15,628 nucleotides of DNA. It comes from JAQBDA01 sp041301185. GTDB taxonomy: Bacteria; Chloroflexota; Anaerolineae; Anaerolineales; UBA4823. The notes beneath the pieces are model-generated. The model did not search any database. It was not told where the DNA came from and worked only from the letters and a program-made list of their open reading frames with translations. This document shows positions 13,815 through 15,628 of this stretch, in pieces (the first letter of the stretch is position 1; each line of letters opens with the position of its first letter). Both the position numbers and the translations under genes were made by a program. The stretch is from NCBI GenBank assembly GCA_041301185.1, contig JBFYSV010000341.1:1-15628 (forward strand), given 5' to 3'.

Positions 13815-14774
13815 ATGAGAAGTCTACAAATCATCTCCATCGCCCTTCTCATCATTGTTCTGATCTGCCTGCCTCTGGTGATCGAAAAAGATAGCACCAT
13901 AAATCTCTTTATTTTGGTCTTCCTGTACGTTGCGCTGGCTTCGAGCTGGAATATCCTGGGAGGCTTCACCGGGCAGACCAGTCTCGGTCATGCAGCCTTT
14001 TTTGGGCTTGGCGCCCTGGCAACTCGCCTGCTCTGGATCGATGGTTTTCCCATCTTACCAAGCATTCTAGCAGGAGGGCTCCTGGCAGTGGTCTTTGCAT
14101 TGCTGATCGGGGTTCCTTCTTTCAGGCTTAAAGGTGTGTACTTCGCGATTGGAACCCTGGCACTTGCGCAGATTCTCTATATTACGGTTGGCAATGTATT
14201 TCCTACCATAGCTGCTCTTCCGGTTGAAGACCTCTCTGCCTATCAACTCACACCCCGTTATTACCTCTTCTTGGGATTGGCAGTTGTGGTTGTCGGAGTC
14301 GCCTACCTTATCTCGAATTCAAAATTAGGTCTTGGCATGATGGCTGTGCGTGAAGAAGAAGATGCCGCTGAATCTCTAGGGGTCAGCGCATTGCGACATA
14401 AACTCCTTGCCCTGGCAATCAGTGCTTTCTTTACCGGCCTGGCTGGTGGGGGCTTCGCCTACTATCATGTCAGTTACTACTTCCAATTTCCGTTTAGCCC
14501 GATATGGAGTCTGGACATGTTGACCATGGTCTATATCGGCGGTACGGGTACCGTTGCCGGTCCCATCATCGGAGCAGTGTTTTTCGTGGTGATGAAGAAT
14601 TTCCTTGTTCGGAACGTTGGAGAATATCATCTGATCATATTCGGCACACTGTTTATTCTTGTGGTGCTGTTCCTGCCCGGCGGAATCATCTCTATATGGA
14701 AAATAGCGCGAAAAGCGCTGAAGCGACAGGCAAAGCCGCCGGATTACCAACTCTCTCCCGAAAAATATGATTAA
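13815..14774 (+). CDS. livM: LIV-type ABC transporter permease LivM
   Basis: Partner permease of 319 residues with about eight to ten hydrophobic segments. Recognised by SWNILGGFTGQTSLGHAAFF and GVPSFRLKGVYFAIGTLALA. MAVREEEDAAESLGV and GGTGTVAGPIIGAVFF carry the ATPase-contact loop. It starts three bases after the livH stop, with the ribosome-binding site inside the livH end (AGAGAGG). This closes a livGFHM set in which the usual LivJ/LivK-type binding protein is not found on either side within the window. No intrinsic terminator is obvious after it. Confidence 0.94.
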   Translation: MRSLQIISIALLIIVLICLPLVIEKDSTINLFILVFLYVALASSWNILGGFTGQTSLGHAAFFGLGALATRLLWIDGFPILPSILAGGLLAVVFALLIGVPSFRLKGVYFAIGTLALAQILYITVGNVFPTIAALPVEDLSAYQLTPRYYLFLGLAVVVVGVAYLISNSKLGLGMMAVREEEDAAESLGVSALRHKLLALAISAFFTGLAGGGFAYYHVSYYFQFPFSPIWSLDMLTMVYIGGTGTVAGPIIGAVFFVVMKNFLVRNVGEYHLIIFGTLFILVVLFLPGGIISIWKIARKALKRQAKPPDYQLSPEKYD

Positions 14775-14894
14775 TTTCGCGAGTCACTGGTTCCCTTGCC
14801 CAAGAAAGGAGATTGTCCATGACATAATTTTGATTGTACAGAACAGATCCTATCCAAATCAAAGTATGAGATACCCTATTTAGGAGGATGAACC

Positions 14895-15628
14895 ATGAAA
14901 ACGAAGATAATTAGCCTGATTATGGCTGTGCTTCTGCTGACTGTGCTAATAGCAGGGTGTTCGCCCACCGCAGCAACTCCAGAAGTTGAGGAAGCGCCCC
15001 AGGTTGAAGCGACCGAGGCTCCTCAAGTTGAGGAAGAACCGGCTGCTGGCACAATCGAAGGTAAGAAAGTTTGTTACCTGATCCCTGAATCTGGGAATGC
15101 CTTCCTATCCGGTCTTACTGAAGGTGTCAAGGGAAAATTTGCAGCGGATGGCGTAGAAGTGCTCATCTTCGGCGCTGAAGGCAATGCGACTACCCAGTTC
15201 AACCAGATTGAGAACTGTATCTCCCAAGGCGTCGACGGCATGGTCATCATGGCAGCCCTCGAGCCCGAAGGTGTGGCGGCTGCTGTTTTGGAAGCTAAAG
15301 CAGCCGGCATCAAGGTCATGGGCGTGCCCGTAGATGAACAGGGGCCTTACGATGCCATCATGCACACCGACCAGTATGAAATCGGTACAACCATGGCCGA
15401 TATGGCCTGTGATTGGATCGATGCTACCTTTCCAGATGCTGAGGATGACAGCATTGAAGTTGCAGTGATCGGCACCAAAGGCACTGAGCATATCAAGAAG
15501 CGCTCTGAAGGCATGGAAACCATCGATGCCTGCGCCAAGGCAAAACTCGTGCAGTTCGTTGATGTCCCCGAAGCAACGATTTCGGAGGCTGTAAGCGCAA
15601 CGGAGAACATTTTTACCGCTAATCCTAA
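14895..15628 (+). CDS. Lipoprotein sugar-type substrate-binding protein, RbsB-like (partial, C-terminus off the window)
   Basis: Predicted membrane-anchored solute-binding protein, 244 residues visible. The signal peptide has a lipobox LIAGC with the lipidated Cys at 22, followed by a Pro/Glu/Val/Ala-rich linker containing the repeat APQVE. The folded part begins near KKVCYLIPES and follows the periplasmic-binding-protein type 1 sugar family (Peripla_BP_4): QFNQIENCISQGVDGMVIMA, AAGIKVMGVPVD and HTDQYEIGTTMADMACDWI. LivJ-type proteins belong to a different family (Peripla_BP_6). A strong AGGAGG (14882-14887) precedes the ATG. A 120-bp gap from livM and the different family suggest that it opens a separate ribose/xylose-type ABC operon continuing to the right. 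Alternatively it may serve the LIV permease. Confidence 0.88.
   Translation, partial: MKTKIISLIMAVLLLTVLIAGCSPTAATPEVEEAPQVEATEAPQVEEEPAAGTIEGKKVCYLIPESGNAFLSGLTEGVKGKFAADGVEVLIFGAEGNATTQFNQIENCISQGVDGMVIMAALEPEGVAAAVLEAKAAGIKVMGVPVDEQGPYDAIMHTDQYEIGTTMADMACDWIDATFPDAEDDSIEVAVIGTKGTEHIKKRSEGMETIDACAKAKLVQFVDVPEATISEAVSATENIFTANP

Noticed and set aside
14775..14894. Terminator or promoter between livM and the RbsB-like gene
   Set aside because: I found neither a stem followed by a T-run nor a hexamer pair with acceptable spacing, so nothing is called, although a separate transcript is likely.

Overview
This window looks like a catabolic locus from an anaerobic or facultative bacterium, most likely a member of the Chloroflexota (Anaerolineae-like). 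That placement is an inference. It rests on the mix of a tungsten-type aldehyde oxidoreductase, a LarA-type racemase, a creatininase-fold hydrolase and a long LIV-type ABC cassette, together with a lipoprotein carrying a Pro/Glu/Ala/Thr-rich linker after the lipobox. No rRNA, tRNA, CRISPR array or transposase gene was seen.

Layout. The left part (1-4862) is read on the minus strand: a LarA-family nickel-pincer racemase/epimerase, a medium-chain dehydrogenase, a GlcF-like Fe-S subunit and a GlcD-like FAD subunit cut by the window edge. The right part (5166-14774) is read on the plus strand: an IclR regulator, a cupin gene interrupted by a TGA codon, a TIM-barrel-like protein, a creatininase-family hydrolase resembling 3-dehydro-scyllo-inosose hydrolase, an AEC permease, an AOR-family tungsten oxidoreductase with an adjacent diglycine-ended MoaD/ThiS-like protein, and livG-livF-livH-livM. 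A lipoprotein sugar-binding protein of the RbsB type starts at 14895 behind a 120-bp gap and runs off the right edge.

Control. The 4863-5165 region holds two divergent sigma70-like promoters and three related 19-bp palindromic sites. Two of these sites lie exactly 14 bp downstream of the -10 box of each promoter. This suggests that the IclR protein represses both arms at once, so the two arms probably form one regulon.

Working together (inference). The arms pair uptake (AEC permease, LIV transporter) with hydrolysis (creatininase-fold enzyme), alcohol and aldehyde oxidation (medium-chain dehydrogenase, AOR) and epimerisation plus oxidation of a 2-hydroxy acid (LarA, then GlcD/GlcF). A cyclic polyol, aldonate or other hydroxy-carboxylate is a reasonable guess for the substrate; the sequence alone does not fix it. 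The gene set as a whole is not a pathway I recognise as described.
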